NCBI GenBank assembly: GCA_015233015.1
Contig: JADFYO010000032.1
Location: 1 to 38,915 of the forward strand
Reading direction: 5' to 3'
Origin: Nitrospirota bacterium
GTDB taxonomy: Bacteria; Nitrospirota; Thermodesulfovibrionia; Thermodesulfovibrionales; Magnetobacteriaceae
DNA: 38,915 nucleotides
Part shown: positions 24,808 through 31,927 of the stretch, one piece after another
Layout: each line of letters opens with the position of its first letter
How positions within the stretch are numbered: position 1 is the stretch's first letter
Program-made: the position numbers and the translations under genes
The notes under the pieces: model-generated
What the model was told of the DNA's origin: nothing
Database searches by the model: none
The model's input: the letters and a program-made list of their open reading frames with translations, nothing else

Positions 24808-25551
24808 TTATAACCGATTGTAAATAAAATCAGGTATATATTGACGGCGTTTATTAAAAACAACGCCCAGAATCTTCCCGCCATTCTTTTCGATAACATT
24901 CTTTGTGTTTTCAGCCATAGGATAACGGGTCTTTTCGGCCTCCAGCACAAGGACTACTCCGTCGACAGTTTTAGCGATAGCTATGCCGACCGTGGAGACA
25001 TCCTCCGACGGTGAATCTACTAAGATATAGTCGAAACGTTCCTTCAACTTACTCCAGACTGCGGCAACCTTCGACGATTCCAGGATTTTGCGGTTAACGG
25101 GGCTGCCTGGCAAAACAGGGCATACATACAGGGTCAAATCCCTCACCTGATAAAAACATTCGTCGTGTATCTCATCGCCGTCGAAAAGAACATCCCATCC
25201 ATACACCGGATTAATCTTGAAATACGTGTGCTGTTTTGGATTTACCTGATCGGCGTCGAAAATAACTACCGATTTATTAAGCTTATCGGCAAGCATCTGC
25301 CCGTAATCGCGTACAACTGTCGAGGTACCCTCGCCATCTCTGGATGCTATAAACTGGATAACCTTTTTAGGACACTCCTTGAGCAGGGATTCAATGTTGT
25401 GGTAAAGGCCAAGCAGGGGTTTCTCGGGAATTACGACGTCCCTGCCTGAAGACGACTGCATAGCGCGATGAGATGCTCTTCGTCTGGCGGCTGATTTCAG
25501 GCCTTGCTTTTTCCCTTGCACCTGCTGAAGCGCCTTATATATATTGCCCAT
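24808..25551 (-). CDS. CpsD/CapB-type BY-kinase-like ATPase with altered P-loop
   Basis: 247 residues, the cytoplasmic half of a split Wzc-like system. In bacterial tyrosine kinases Walker A reads G-E-G-K-S-T; here it is DGEGTST, with Thr76 in place of the lysine. Walker A' is VVIFDADQV (usual D-x-D-x-R, the Arg is missing) and Walker B is YILVDSPS (usual D-x-P-P). The tail has only two scattered tyrosines (YIPDFIYNRL), not a tyrosine cluster. The first residues MGNIYKALQQ are typical of EPS-locus members. It probably works with the Wzz-like protein encoded just upstream to control chain length or export, but tyrosine-kinase activity is doubtful. GGGAG precedes the ATG. Confidence 0.85.
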   Translation of the reverse strand: MGNIYKALQQVQGKKQGLKSAARRRASHRAMQSSSGRDVVIPEKPLLGLYHNIESLLKECPKKVIQFIASRDGEGTSTVVRDYGQMLADKLNKSVVIFDADQVNPKQHTYFKINPVYGWDVLFDGDEIHDECFYQVRDLTLYVCPVLPGSPVNRKILESSKVAAVWSKLKERFDYILVDSPSEDVSTVGIAIAKTVDGVVLVLEAEKTRYPMAENTKNVIEKNGGKILGVVFNKRRQYIPDFIYNRL

Positions 25552-25590
25552 TTTCTCCCACCCCTGATATTATATTATATCTTAAATCTT

Positions 25591-27102
25591 TCATTTTTGT
25601 TGATGAGGAATCGCCGCAAGCACCGGCAGGCCCAGCCTTCTTTCTACGTTTTCACTCGATGATATGCCCTGAGAATAGGTCTCGGCAAAAAAGGCATACC
25701 CTATGCCGCAGGCAGAGCCAAAGGCGATGCCAAGCAGGACATTCAGTACCTTCTTTGGCCATTTAGGCGCGTTGTTGACAGGGGCTTCCTGAATAACGCT
25801 TACATTTGATATGGTTTGTTTGTACATTTCCGAATAAATTAAGGACTCCTCATACTTTGTCCTGTATGACTTATAATTCGCCTCGTTTATCTCAAAATTA
25901 CGCGTCAGTTCCCTCAGCCTTTTTTCATTCATATCTATGTCCTGAAGCTCTTTCAGGACATCCTGAATCTGGACACGGATAGTCTTTTGTTTGGCAAGCT
26001 CCGACACCAACTCCGATTCTGATTTGTTAGCGTCAACTTTAACCCCCTGAAATAAGGGATTCCCCGTTTTGACCTTATTTGATATGGCCATTTCCTGGTT
26101 CTTGATGAAATCGCGCGTATTTTGAATTTCCCTGCGGACATCCACAACGAAAGGGTTGTCCGGTTTGTATTTCTGCAGGAGATTAAGCTCCTTGCTCTCA
26201 AGCGCAAGGAGCTGATTATTTGCGTTGGACAGTATGGAATCCATCCCTGATGCGGTATATAAAGTCTTGTCACTCATTATCTGTTTCAACTGTGAATGAT
26301 TAGACGAAAGTCTTCCCCGCAATGAGGCCACCGCAGTTGTCGAGGCTCGTAATGCCCCTTCGAGAGCCTCCAACTGGTTGATATGAGAGGTTCTTTGTGC
26401 CGGCAGGTCGAATGCCGATTTTTCATGTTTGAAAGCTTGCAGTTCATCGGCGGATTGCTCCATCTTTTGTTTAAACTCGGCAAGCTGATTTGACAGGAAA
26501 GCAGACCGGGGACCGCTATAAACCTCGAGATGTTTTTCCTTGTATAAATTGACAAGCAAATTAATTGCCCTCGCCGCCATTACAGGGTTCCTGCTCTCAT
26601 ACTTAATTTCTATTACATTTGATCTTACGTTCTTCAGCAGTTTCACTCCTATCTTCACGTTTTGCTGAAATCTCGATGCAGCCTTTTGCAACGCCGGCAC
26701 CTTTTCTCTGACGCCGATTTTTTCAAGGAAAGACCGCTCCGAGTCTTTCAATCCGGGAAACATTTTCTCAACCCCTATCGTAGAGACAACCTGCTCTGCG
26801 ATATCATAACTTTGCATAATAGCTATCTCTGAATTTACTATTTCGGATGTTGACACTTGAAGCGACTCGTTTATAGGCTGATTTGGTGTATTGGCTACAT
26901 TGGGGCGGTCAACATATTCCCTGCCAAATTGAATAAGGACATCGGAGGAGGTCTCATATGATCTCGGCCAAAGAAGAGAAACAACCGTTACAACAAAAAC
27001 GATCGCAAAAAAAATACCCGTAATCTCTTTCTTATACTTAAAGAGTACTGTGACTATCTCTACTAAATTAGCCTTTTCCTGCACCATAAACTCCTGTGTC
27101 AT
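25591..27102 (-). CDS. Wzz/GumC-type chain-length determinant
   Basis: 503 residues with the two-membrane-segment layout of polysaccharide co-polymerases: segment 1 at about 31-51 (ITGIFFAIVFVVTVVSLL), a long periplasmic region with coiled coils (about 185-425, including QLAEFKQKMEQSADELQAFK), a Pro-rich stretch APVNNAPKWPKKV, and segment 2 at about 457-478. The motif ESRNPVMAARAINLLVNLY is characteristic. It sets polymer length and couples polymerisation to export. It has no kinase domain; the CpsD-like partner is the next gene, 39 bases downstream. Confidence 0.9.
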   Translation of the reverse strand: MTQEFMVQEKANLVEIVTVLFKYKKEITGIFFAIVFVVTVVSLLWPRSYETSSDVLIQFGREYVDRPNVANTPNQPINESLQVSTSEIVNSEIAIMQSYDIAEQVVSTIGVEKMFPGLKDSERSFLEKIGVREKVPALQKAASRFQQNVKIGVKLLKNVRSNVIEIKYESRNPVMAARAINLLVNLYKEKHLEVYSGPRSAFLSNQLAEFKQKMEQSADELQAFKHEKSAFDLPAQRTSHINQLEALEGALRASTTAVASLRGRLSSNHSQLKQIMSDKTLYTASGMDSILSNANNQLLALESKELNLLQKYKPDNPFVVDVRREIQNTRDFIKNQEMAISNKVKTGNPLFQGVKVDANKSESELVSELAKQKTIRVQIQDVLKELQDIDMNEKRLRELTRNFEINEANYKSYRTKYEESLIYSEMYKQTISNVSVIQEAPVNNAPKWPKKVLNVLLGIAFGSACGIGYAFFAETYSQGISSSENVERRLGLPVLAAIPHQQK

Positions 27103-27121
27103 AAATCCTCACAATGGTCTG

Positions 27122-27976
27122 TCATGGCGATATAGTCTGAAAGGCGGTACCCAGGCTTACATTGAAAAACAAAACCTTCTTTAAATATTGATCTACCCAC
27201 ATATCCAGCTTGGCGATGGGTGTTTTCGGCACATAGACAATATCCATCGGCATCAGCCTGATATTTTGTCTTATGTCGGTGCCATCGATAGCCTTTTCAA
27301 TGTCTAACGAATAGATATTAAAGTTTTTTTCTGTAACCCGCCGTATTACAATAACATCGCTCTTTCTTCCAGTGTCACTGATGCCTCCGGCCTCAGCCAG
27401 CGCCTGCAAGACATCTATATTTCTGCCTGCTATGAGAACTGCGCCTTGCTTACGCACTTCTCCGTCAACCCAAATCTTCTGGTTTGGGGTTGCCGTTATA
27501 GCTACATTGATTTCAGGGTGAGTTATGAAATCAGCATATAATTTTGTTAGTTTATCGGTAAAGTCTTCTGGTGTTAATCCCTTTGCAACTACATCGGGTA
27601 TCAAAAAAAGAGAAATCTTGCCGTGTGGAGTAACGGTAACCGTAGAATTTAATTCGGGATTGTAAAGGAATTTTATGTCGAGCTTATCTCCTTCCTGAAT
27701 AATATAATCCGAACTTTCATCGAGAGATGCCTGTGCTGCTACTATCATTTGCCTCTCGGGCAAGTTCGTCCTGACACTCTCCCCACATCCCGCGATAACC
27801 ATGAGGCTGCATAATAGACAGAAGACCCGGATAAACTTAGGGATGCCGCTGGCGGCCTGCCCGCCGTCTGTGACGGCTGTCCTGTCTCTAACATTCAAGT
27901 GTCCAATGCCCACGTAACACTTATCGGCAGAATAGCTGAAAAAGTTTATATATATCATATGGGGTTGCCCGGTCAT
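27122..27976 (-). CDS. Wza-type polysaccharide export lipoprotein
   Basis: 284 residues. AAGAGG lies eight bases before the ATG at 27976. About 48 residues precede the hydrophobic stretch FIRVFCLLCSLMVIAGC, whose IAGC fits a lipobox (Cys about 64), so the signal region is unusually long and a shorter internal start remains possible. Then come the Poly_export domain (DYIIQEGDKLDIKFLYNPELN, about 90-170) and an SLBB domain (KIWVDGEVRKQGAVLIAGRNIDVLQALAEAGG). Wza-like proteins form the outer-membrane exit channel for capsule or exopolysaccharide. The C-terminal part is short, and the outer-membrane helix is not obvious. Its ATG forms an ATGA with the frame the upstream regulator gene would use without its frameshift. 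Confidence 0.87.
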   Translation of the reverse strand: MTGQPHMIYINFFSYSADKCYVGIGHLNVRDRTAVTDGGQAASGIPKFIRVFCLLCSLMVIAGCGESVRTNLPERQMIVAAQASLDESSDYIIQEGDKLDIKFLYNPELNSTVTVTPHGKISLFLIPDVVAKGLTPEDFTDKLTKLYADFITHPEINVAITATPNQKIWVDGEVRKQGAVLIAGRNIDVLQALAEAGGISDTGRKSDVIVIRRVTEKNFNIYSLDIEKAIDGTDIRQNIRLMPMDIVYVPKTPIAKLDMWVDQYLKKVLFFNVSLGTAFQTISP

Positions 27977-27998
27977 CTCTGAACCTCTTTATAAAGTT

Positions 27999-30698
27999 TC
28001 ACCGTCTCTTTATAACCTCCATCTTATGAAGCACAATGGCAAGATTGTTGCTGGCCATGGCAACTTTCGGCAAATACACATCGGGCTGTTCTTGTGAGAG
28101 GGTTCTGTATATCCGGAGGGTCTCTTCATAAAGTTTCTTAGCACCCTTATAATCGCCCGTCTTATGAAGCACAATGGCAAGATTGCTGCTGGTCATGGCA
28201 ACTTTCGGCAGGTAGTCGCCGGGGTGTTTCTCTGAGAGGGTTATATATATCCGGAGGGCCTCTTCATAAAGTTTCTTAGCCGCCTTATCATCGCCCATAT
28301 TTTTGAGCAGGAGGGCAAGGTTGTTGCCGGTCAGGGCGGCCTTAGGCAGGTACTCGCCGGGCTGCTTTTTTGCGAAGGTTCTGTATATCTGGAGGGCCTC
28401 CGCGTAGAGTTTCTCAGCCCCCTGCATATCGCCCATATTTTTTAGCATAACGGCAAGGCTGACGCAGGTCGTGGCGACTTCCGGCAGGTAGGCGTCGGGG
28501 TATTTTTTTGAGAGGGTTCTGCATATCTGAAGTGCCTCAGCGTAGAGGTTCATAGCCCCTTTCCCGTTGCCCACATTCTTTAGCAGACTGGCGAGGCTGA
28601 TGCAGGTCATGGCAACATAAGGCTGATATTCATCGGGATTATTCGCAGCTTTGTTTCTTGCAATTTCTATAGCGTTTTTCAAATACCCGATGCTACATCC
28701 CCACATCTTTTTTATTCCCCAATACTCGCTGATGGTGTTAGTATAAAGGATAAATTTAGCATGGTAATTATCATTTGCAAGCAATAGATTAAGGAACTCA
28801 ATAATGTGTCCGTGTTCTTTTTCCAATAAATTAAAATTGTTCCCGTATTTTATGCCGGTATCTGAATATCGTTTGACAAAATTATCCCAATATGAAATAA
28901 AGGCGGGTTCTATTACATATTTTTTTTCAGATTTATTCTTATCCTCATTAAGTACATCCTTGCCATAACGATGTACAATCGACAGGAATCTCCATTTGCC
29001 GTCATCCATAAGATTTATTAACGAAGACGTCTCAATTTCCTCTAACAGAGCCTGTATTGAGTTATTAATAAATAACTTTTCATAGCATTCCCTGACCAGA
29101 GGCGTCTCGAAGCCATTCGCAAAAAGTGATAAGGCGCGAAATAACCTTTGTGCGGGTTCGGACAATTTTTCATATGACCAGTTAAGGCACACATCGATGC
29201 TCAAATGCCTGTCTGAACGCGGCGGCCTTTCACCGCGGCTTCCTCTGACCATCGAGAGTTCTGCAGATTTCTTTAACGATGCCGCCGCCTCCTGCCATGA
29301 GCAGGTACCCATCCTGCCAGCCACTAACTCAATGGCAAGCGGTATGCCGTTTGTGATTTCGAGTATGCCTTTTACATGTTCCGCATCGACGCCGGACACT
29401 TGCCAGTTCCCCTTGCCCGCCAGAAGCCTTACGCGCTGTTGCAGTAATCGATATGAACTGGAGGCCTCGAGGAATCTTATTAATTCGTCGTCTTTTCTTT
29501 CGCCAAAGTTCAAATCCAAAGGGTGTAACCTTACCACTTTTTCACAATCAATTCCGGCTGAAACTATTGAAGTTATCAATATCTTTAAACATGGCACTTC
29601 CGTGAGCACCGCTATCACACGCCTCAGCTCCCTTCCTCTCCTGTCTTCTCTCCTCCTTTCCGCTTCTTTTCTTGCATCCGTTCTCCTGTCATTTGTCCGC
29701 CTGTCGTTTCCTCTGTCCGATGGATTGACGATTTCATAATTATCGATAAGCAAAAGAACCGGGGTTTTTACGCAAATATTTTCGATGGCCGTTTTCAGGC
29801 TATCCAGGCCTTTAAGCGATGCTGTGGGCAATTCCATGGATGCGGCTATTTGGTCTATCATTTGGCCTTCGCTGGCCTCGCCGTCAAAGCCATCCATGGC
29901 GACAATGAATATATCGTATTTATCGTCTATCTCCTTACACGTTTTTATAGCGGCAGCCGTCTTCCCCACGCCTCCAATACCGCATATAGTCAGGAGTTTG
30001 TGCATTTTGATATTGTCCTTTAAATCCCTGATAAATTCATCGCGTCCTATGACACTTTTATTGAAAATGGAAGGATATTTAATAGTCCTGTCATTCGGTG
30101 GTTCAGGGCCAGGTTGTCTGTCACCCCAGAGAAGCTCATATATTTCGACCAGATATTCTATTCCCTTAAATTGCATTTTTCTCAATGGATAATAATCGTA
30201 ATCACTAAATCTGCCTGACATTTCCTTTGTGTCGCCTGACAACAATATCTGGCTTTTCGCCGCAATTGCCTGAATCCTCGCCGCCAGCAGCACATCGTGT
30301 CCCTCGTAATCCACGATCTTATGACTGCTGTCTGTTACGGGATAGACAGTGCCGGTGTGCAGAGCTATTCTTACCTGCAGGTAATTATCCGGGTCTGCCG
30401 GATTTGGTATCTTCAGACTTTCAAATCTTTTAATAATACACGCCGCGGTTACTATGGCGTCCTGCGGCCACTCAAATACGGCAATGAACCCGCCGCCTTT
30501 GTTTTTGACCTCATAGCCGAGATTTTCATCCAGGCATTTTCTGATAATCTCATCGTGAAGCTTTCTTGCTTTTCCCGTATCGAAATCGTCATTGTCCCGT
30601 TCACTTCGCAGCACCCCCGCCATCGCGGTGCTTCCGGCAATACCAGTAAACATTATGGTTAAAATTTCGCTGTTTGGTAATTCTCTCTTGTGCGCCAA
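27999..30698 (-). CDS. STAND regulator: degenerate class III cyclase + NB-ARC ATPase + TPR
   Basis: 899 residues, starting with TTG at 30698 (AAGG eight bases before; the nearby ATG at 30705 is out of frame). Residues 10-190 follow the class III nucleotide cyclase fold, but the catalytic positions are lost: FTGIAGST has Gly19 for the first metal Asp, NKGGGFIAVF has Gly69 for the second, and Leu137 replaces the transition-state Asn, while Arg141 remains. Next is an NB-ARC/STAND ATPase: Walker A GIGGVGKT (240-247) and Walker B VLLLIDN (314-320). An odd Arg/Asp-rich insert (327-360) separates Walker B from KILITS. A GxP-like ITNGIPLAIELVAGRMG and helical domain follow, then 46-residue TPR units to the end. 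It probably senses a ligand and controls the polysaccharide operon it heads, perhaps by protein contact; no DNA-binding domain is visible. The last TPR is frameshifted. Confidence 0.85.
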   Translation of the reverse strand: MAHKRELPNSEILTIMFTGIAGSTAMAGVLRSERDNDDFDTGKARKLHDEIIRKCLDENLGYEVKNKGGGFIAVFEWPQDAIVTAACIIKRFESLKIPNPADPDNYLQVRIALHTGTVYPVTDSSHKIVDYEGHDVLLAARIQAIAAKSQILLSGDTKEMSGRFSDYDYYPLRKMQFKGIEYLVEIYELLWGDRQPGPEPPNDRTIKYPSIFNKSVIGRDEFIRDLKDNIKMHKLLTICGIGGVGKTAAAIKTCKEIDDKYDIFIVAMDGFDGEASEGQMIDQIAASMELPTASLKGLDSLKTAIENICVKTPVLLLIDNYEIVNPSDRGNDRRTNDRRTDARKEAERRREDRRGRELRRVIAVLTEVPCLKILITSIVSAGIDCEKVVRLHPLDLNFGERKDDELIRFLEASSSYRLLQQRVRLLAGKGNWQVSGVDAEHVKGILEITNGIPLAIELVAGRMGTCSWQEAAASLKKSAELSMVRGSRGERPPRSDRHLSIDVCLNWSYEKLSEPAQRLFRALSLFANGFETPLVRECYEKLFINNSIQALLEEIETSSLINLMDDGKWRFLSIVHRYGKDVLNEDKNKSEKKYVIEPAFISYWDNFVKRYSDTGIKYGNNFNLLEKEHGHIIEFLNLLLANDNYHAKFILYTNTISEYWGIKKMWGCSIGYLKNAIEIARNKAANNPDEYQPYVAMTCISLASLLKNVGNGKGAMNLYAEALQICRTLSKKYPDAYLPEVATTCVSLAVMLKNMGDMQGAEKLYAEALQIYRTFAKKQPGEYLPKAALTGNNLALLLKNMGDDKAAKKLYEEALRIYITLSEKHPGDYLPKVAMTSSNLAIVLHKTGDYKGAKKLYEETLRIYRTLSQEQPDVYLPKVAMASNNLAIVLHKMEVIKRR
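28002..28628 (-). repeat. Tandem 138-bp TPR-coding repeats
   Basis: Four full units of 46 codons and a broken fifth encode the pattern YLPKVAMTxxNLAxxLxxxGDxxGAxKLYxEALRIYRTL. Neighbouring units share long identical DNA stretches (for example AAGCACAATGGCAAGATTG twice on the plus strand), so they have been copied or homogenised recently. Confidence 0.85.
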
Positions 30699-30705
30699 GC
30701 GCCAT

Positions 30706-31022
30706 ACCTTCTCGATATACTTATAAATTTATCTGTTTTCGTTACATTTGTGTCTTCAATATTAACTCCCGATTATTTAAGCACGCCGCCGCTTTCAGAC
30801 ATTTTGCACTGCTGTCACATGTGCATCTGTACTGGCATTAACGTCAATATTTTGGGTATGTCCGTCATTTTTCACTCAAATTCTTTGAAAGACCGTTGTC
30901 TCCTGTGCCTAACTAAGCAATTATTACATCCAGTATATGGTTGCACTATTGAGCAAGCAAATTCTATGCCATATTTTGTCGTGGAGTAAGAATTGTTGGG
31001 AACATCAGCTTTTTTAAAAGTG
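30706..31022. other. Divergent intergenic region between the STAND regulator and the toxin-antitoxin module
   Basis: No gene is supported here. The promoter of the long minus-strand polysaccharide operon should lie in this region, but I cannot point to a convincing -35/-10 pair; TATAAG-like and TTGAAG-like elements are present with poor spacing. The plus-strand promoter of the antitoxin starts at 31023. Confidence 0.4.
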
Positions 31023-31051
31023 TTGACGGAAAAATTATTATGTGATAGAAT
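31023..31051 (+). promoter_or_regulatory. Consensus promoter of the toxin-antitoxin module, possibly leaderless
   Basis: TTGACG (31023-31028), a 17-base spacer and TAGAAT (31046-31051) with an extended -10 TG at 31043-31044. The antitoxin ATG at 31057 begins only five bases after the -10 box, so transcription would start at or next to the A of the ATG. No Shine-Dalgarno sequence is visible. Confidence 0.65.
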
Positions 31052-31056
31052 GGATT

Positions 31057-31287
31057 ATGAGCGAACCGATTACCAACTATGACATTGAGCATATCATCGA
31101 TACGCTGCCGGAGCTTTCCCCTGAGCGCGTCAGAGAAGTTGCTGCTTTTGTAGATTTTCTGGCAGAAAGACAACGTAAGCATAAAGTGTTTGTCGATGAA
31201 ACACTTGCTGCCATTGCAGAGCCTGATGCTATCGTTTGCAATACCGCCGAAGAGGTTATGGAAGCTATAATGAATTGGACTGAATAG
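31057..31287 (+). CDS. Putative type II antitoxin (DUF2281-like)
   Basis: 76 residues from ATG 31057. The N-terminal half, IIDTLPELSPERVREVAAFVDFLAERQ, matches the helical pattern of DUF2281-type and related small antitoxins (leucine-rich helix ending in D/E-F-L). The rest is acidic and probably the toxin-binding tail. It is followed after one base by a RelE-like toxin gene, the usual antitoxin-first order. A GTG at 31042 would add five residues but lies inside the -10 region. Confidence 0.7.
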   Translation: MSEPITNYDIEHIIDTLPELSPERVREVAAFVDFLAERQRKHKVFVDETLAAIAEPDAIVCNTAEEVMEAIMNWTE

Positions 31288-31288
31288 C

Positions 31289-31555
31289 TTGCCAAGGTTG
31301 ATTCCCAAAAAACGATTCTTACGAAAGGCATACAAGATTGCTAAAGGTTCAAATTCATCGAAAGAAAAACTATTAAGGACATTAAAGATACTACAGGAAA
31401 ATCCCTTTACGCCGTCGCTTGACACACATAAACTCTCAGGTAATCTCAAAGACACATATGCCTGTTCCGTAACTGACGATATTCGCATCACGTTCATGCT
31501 ATCAGGCGACACAATACATCTCCTCAACATAGGCTCTCACGACGAGGTTTATTAG
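31289..31555 (+). CDS. RelE/YafQ-type toxin
   Basis: 88 residues, apparently starting with TTG at 31289, one base after the antitoxin stop; no ribosome site is seen, so coupling is likely (a second TTG at 31298 is possible). A basic N-terminus, FLRKAYKIAKGSNSSKEKLLRTLKIL, is followed by FTPSLDTHKLSGNLKDTYACSVTDDIRITFML and a final HLLNIGSHDEVY, the strand-rich core and C-terminal His of RelE/YafQ mRNA interferases. Such toxins cut mRNA on ribosomes unless bound by the antitoxin. Confidence 0.8.
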   Translation: MPRLIPKKRFLRKAYKIAKGSNSSKEKLLRTLKILQENPFTPSLDTHKLSGNLKDTYACSVTDDIRITFMLSGDTIHLLNIGSHDEVY

Positions 31556-31620
31556 CGGATTTAGTGAACTCATCGGATATGTTCTACTTGTTGCAGATAA
31601 AATCACGAACGAAAAAGGAG

Positions 31621-31643
31621 CATCCTTCGACAGGCTCAGGATG
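31621..31643 (+). repeat. REP-like palindromic element
   Basis: CATCCT (31621-31626) and AGGATG (31638-31643) flank TCGACAGGCTC. From memory, CCTTCGACAGGCTCAGGATGA-like sequences occur as short dispersed repeats in many bacterial genomes. Only one full copy is in this window. It directly abuts the 17-bp tandem array. Confidence 0.5.
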
Positions 31644-31914
31644 ATTCTTTTAACTAGTTGATTCTTTTAACTAGTTGATTCTTTTAACTATCTGATTCTT
31701 TTAACTAGTTGTTTCTTTTAACTGGATGTTTCTTTTAACTGGATGATTCTTTGAACATGGTGATTCTTTTAACTGGATGATTCTTTTAACATGGTAATTC
31801 TTTTAACAGGATGTTTCTTTTAACATGGTAATTCTTTTAACAGGATGTTTCTTTTAACATGGTAATTCTTTTAACAGGATGTTTCTTTTAACATGGTAAT
31901 TCTTTTAACAGGAT
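31643..31914. repeat. Sixteen 17-bp tandem repeats
   Basis: Sixteen units of exactly 17 bases fill 272 bases. The general form is G(A/T)TTCTTTTAAC followed by TAGTT, TGGAT, ATGGT or AGGAT-type ends. The last units alternate as pairs (AATTCTTTTAACAGGAT and GTTTCTTTTAACATGGT), giving a 34-base higher-order period. A TAA falls in every unit on each strand, and 17 is not a multiple of three, so no frame can stay open. The array lies between two convergent 3' ends. Function unknown. Confidence 0.92.
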
Positions 31915-31927
31915 GTTTCGAATAATC

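Noticed and set aside
24741-24950. Small overlapping frame between the CpsD-like and phosphotransferase genes that might encode the missing membrane segments.
   Set aside because: It is out of frame with the phosphotransferase, overlaps conserved CpsD sequence and lacks a ribosome site.
29197-29739. A 180-residue plus-strand open frame within the STAND gene.
   Set aside because: It lies entirely antisense to conserved NB-ARC coding sequence and has Ser/Leu-rich composition typical of an antisense frame.
31643-31914. CRISPR array.
   Set aside because: Units are contiguous 17-mers with no spacers of variable sequence, and no cas genes are present.
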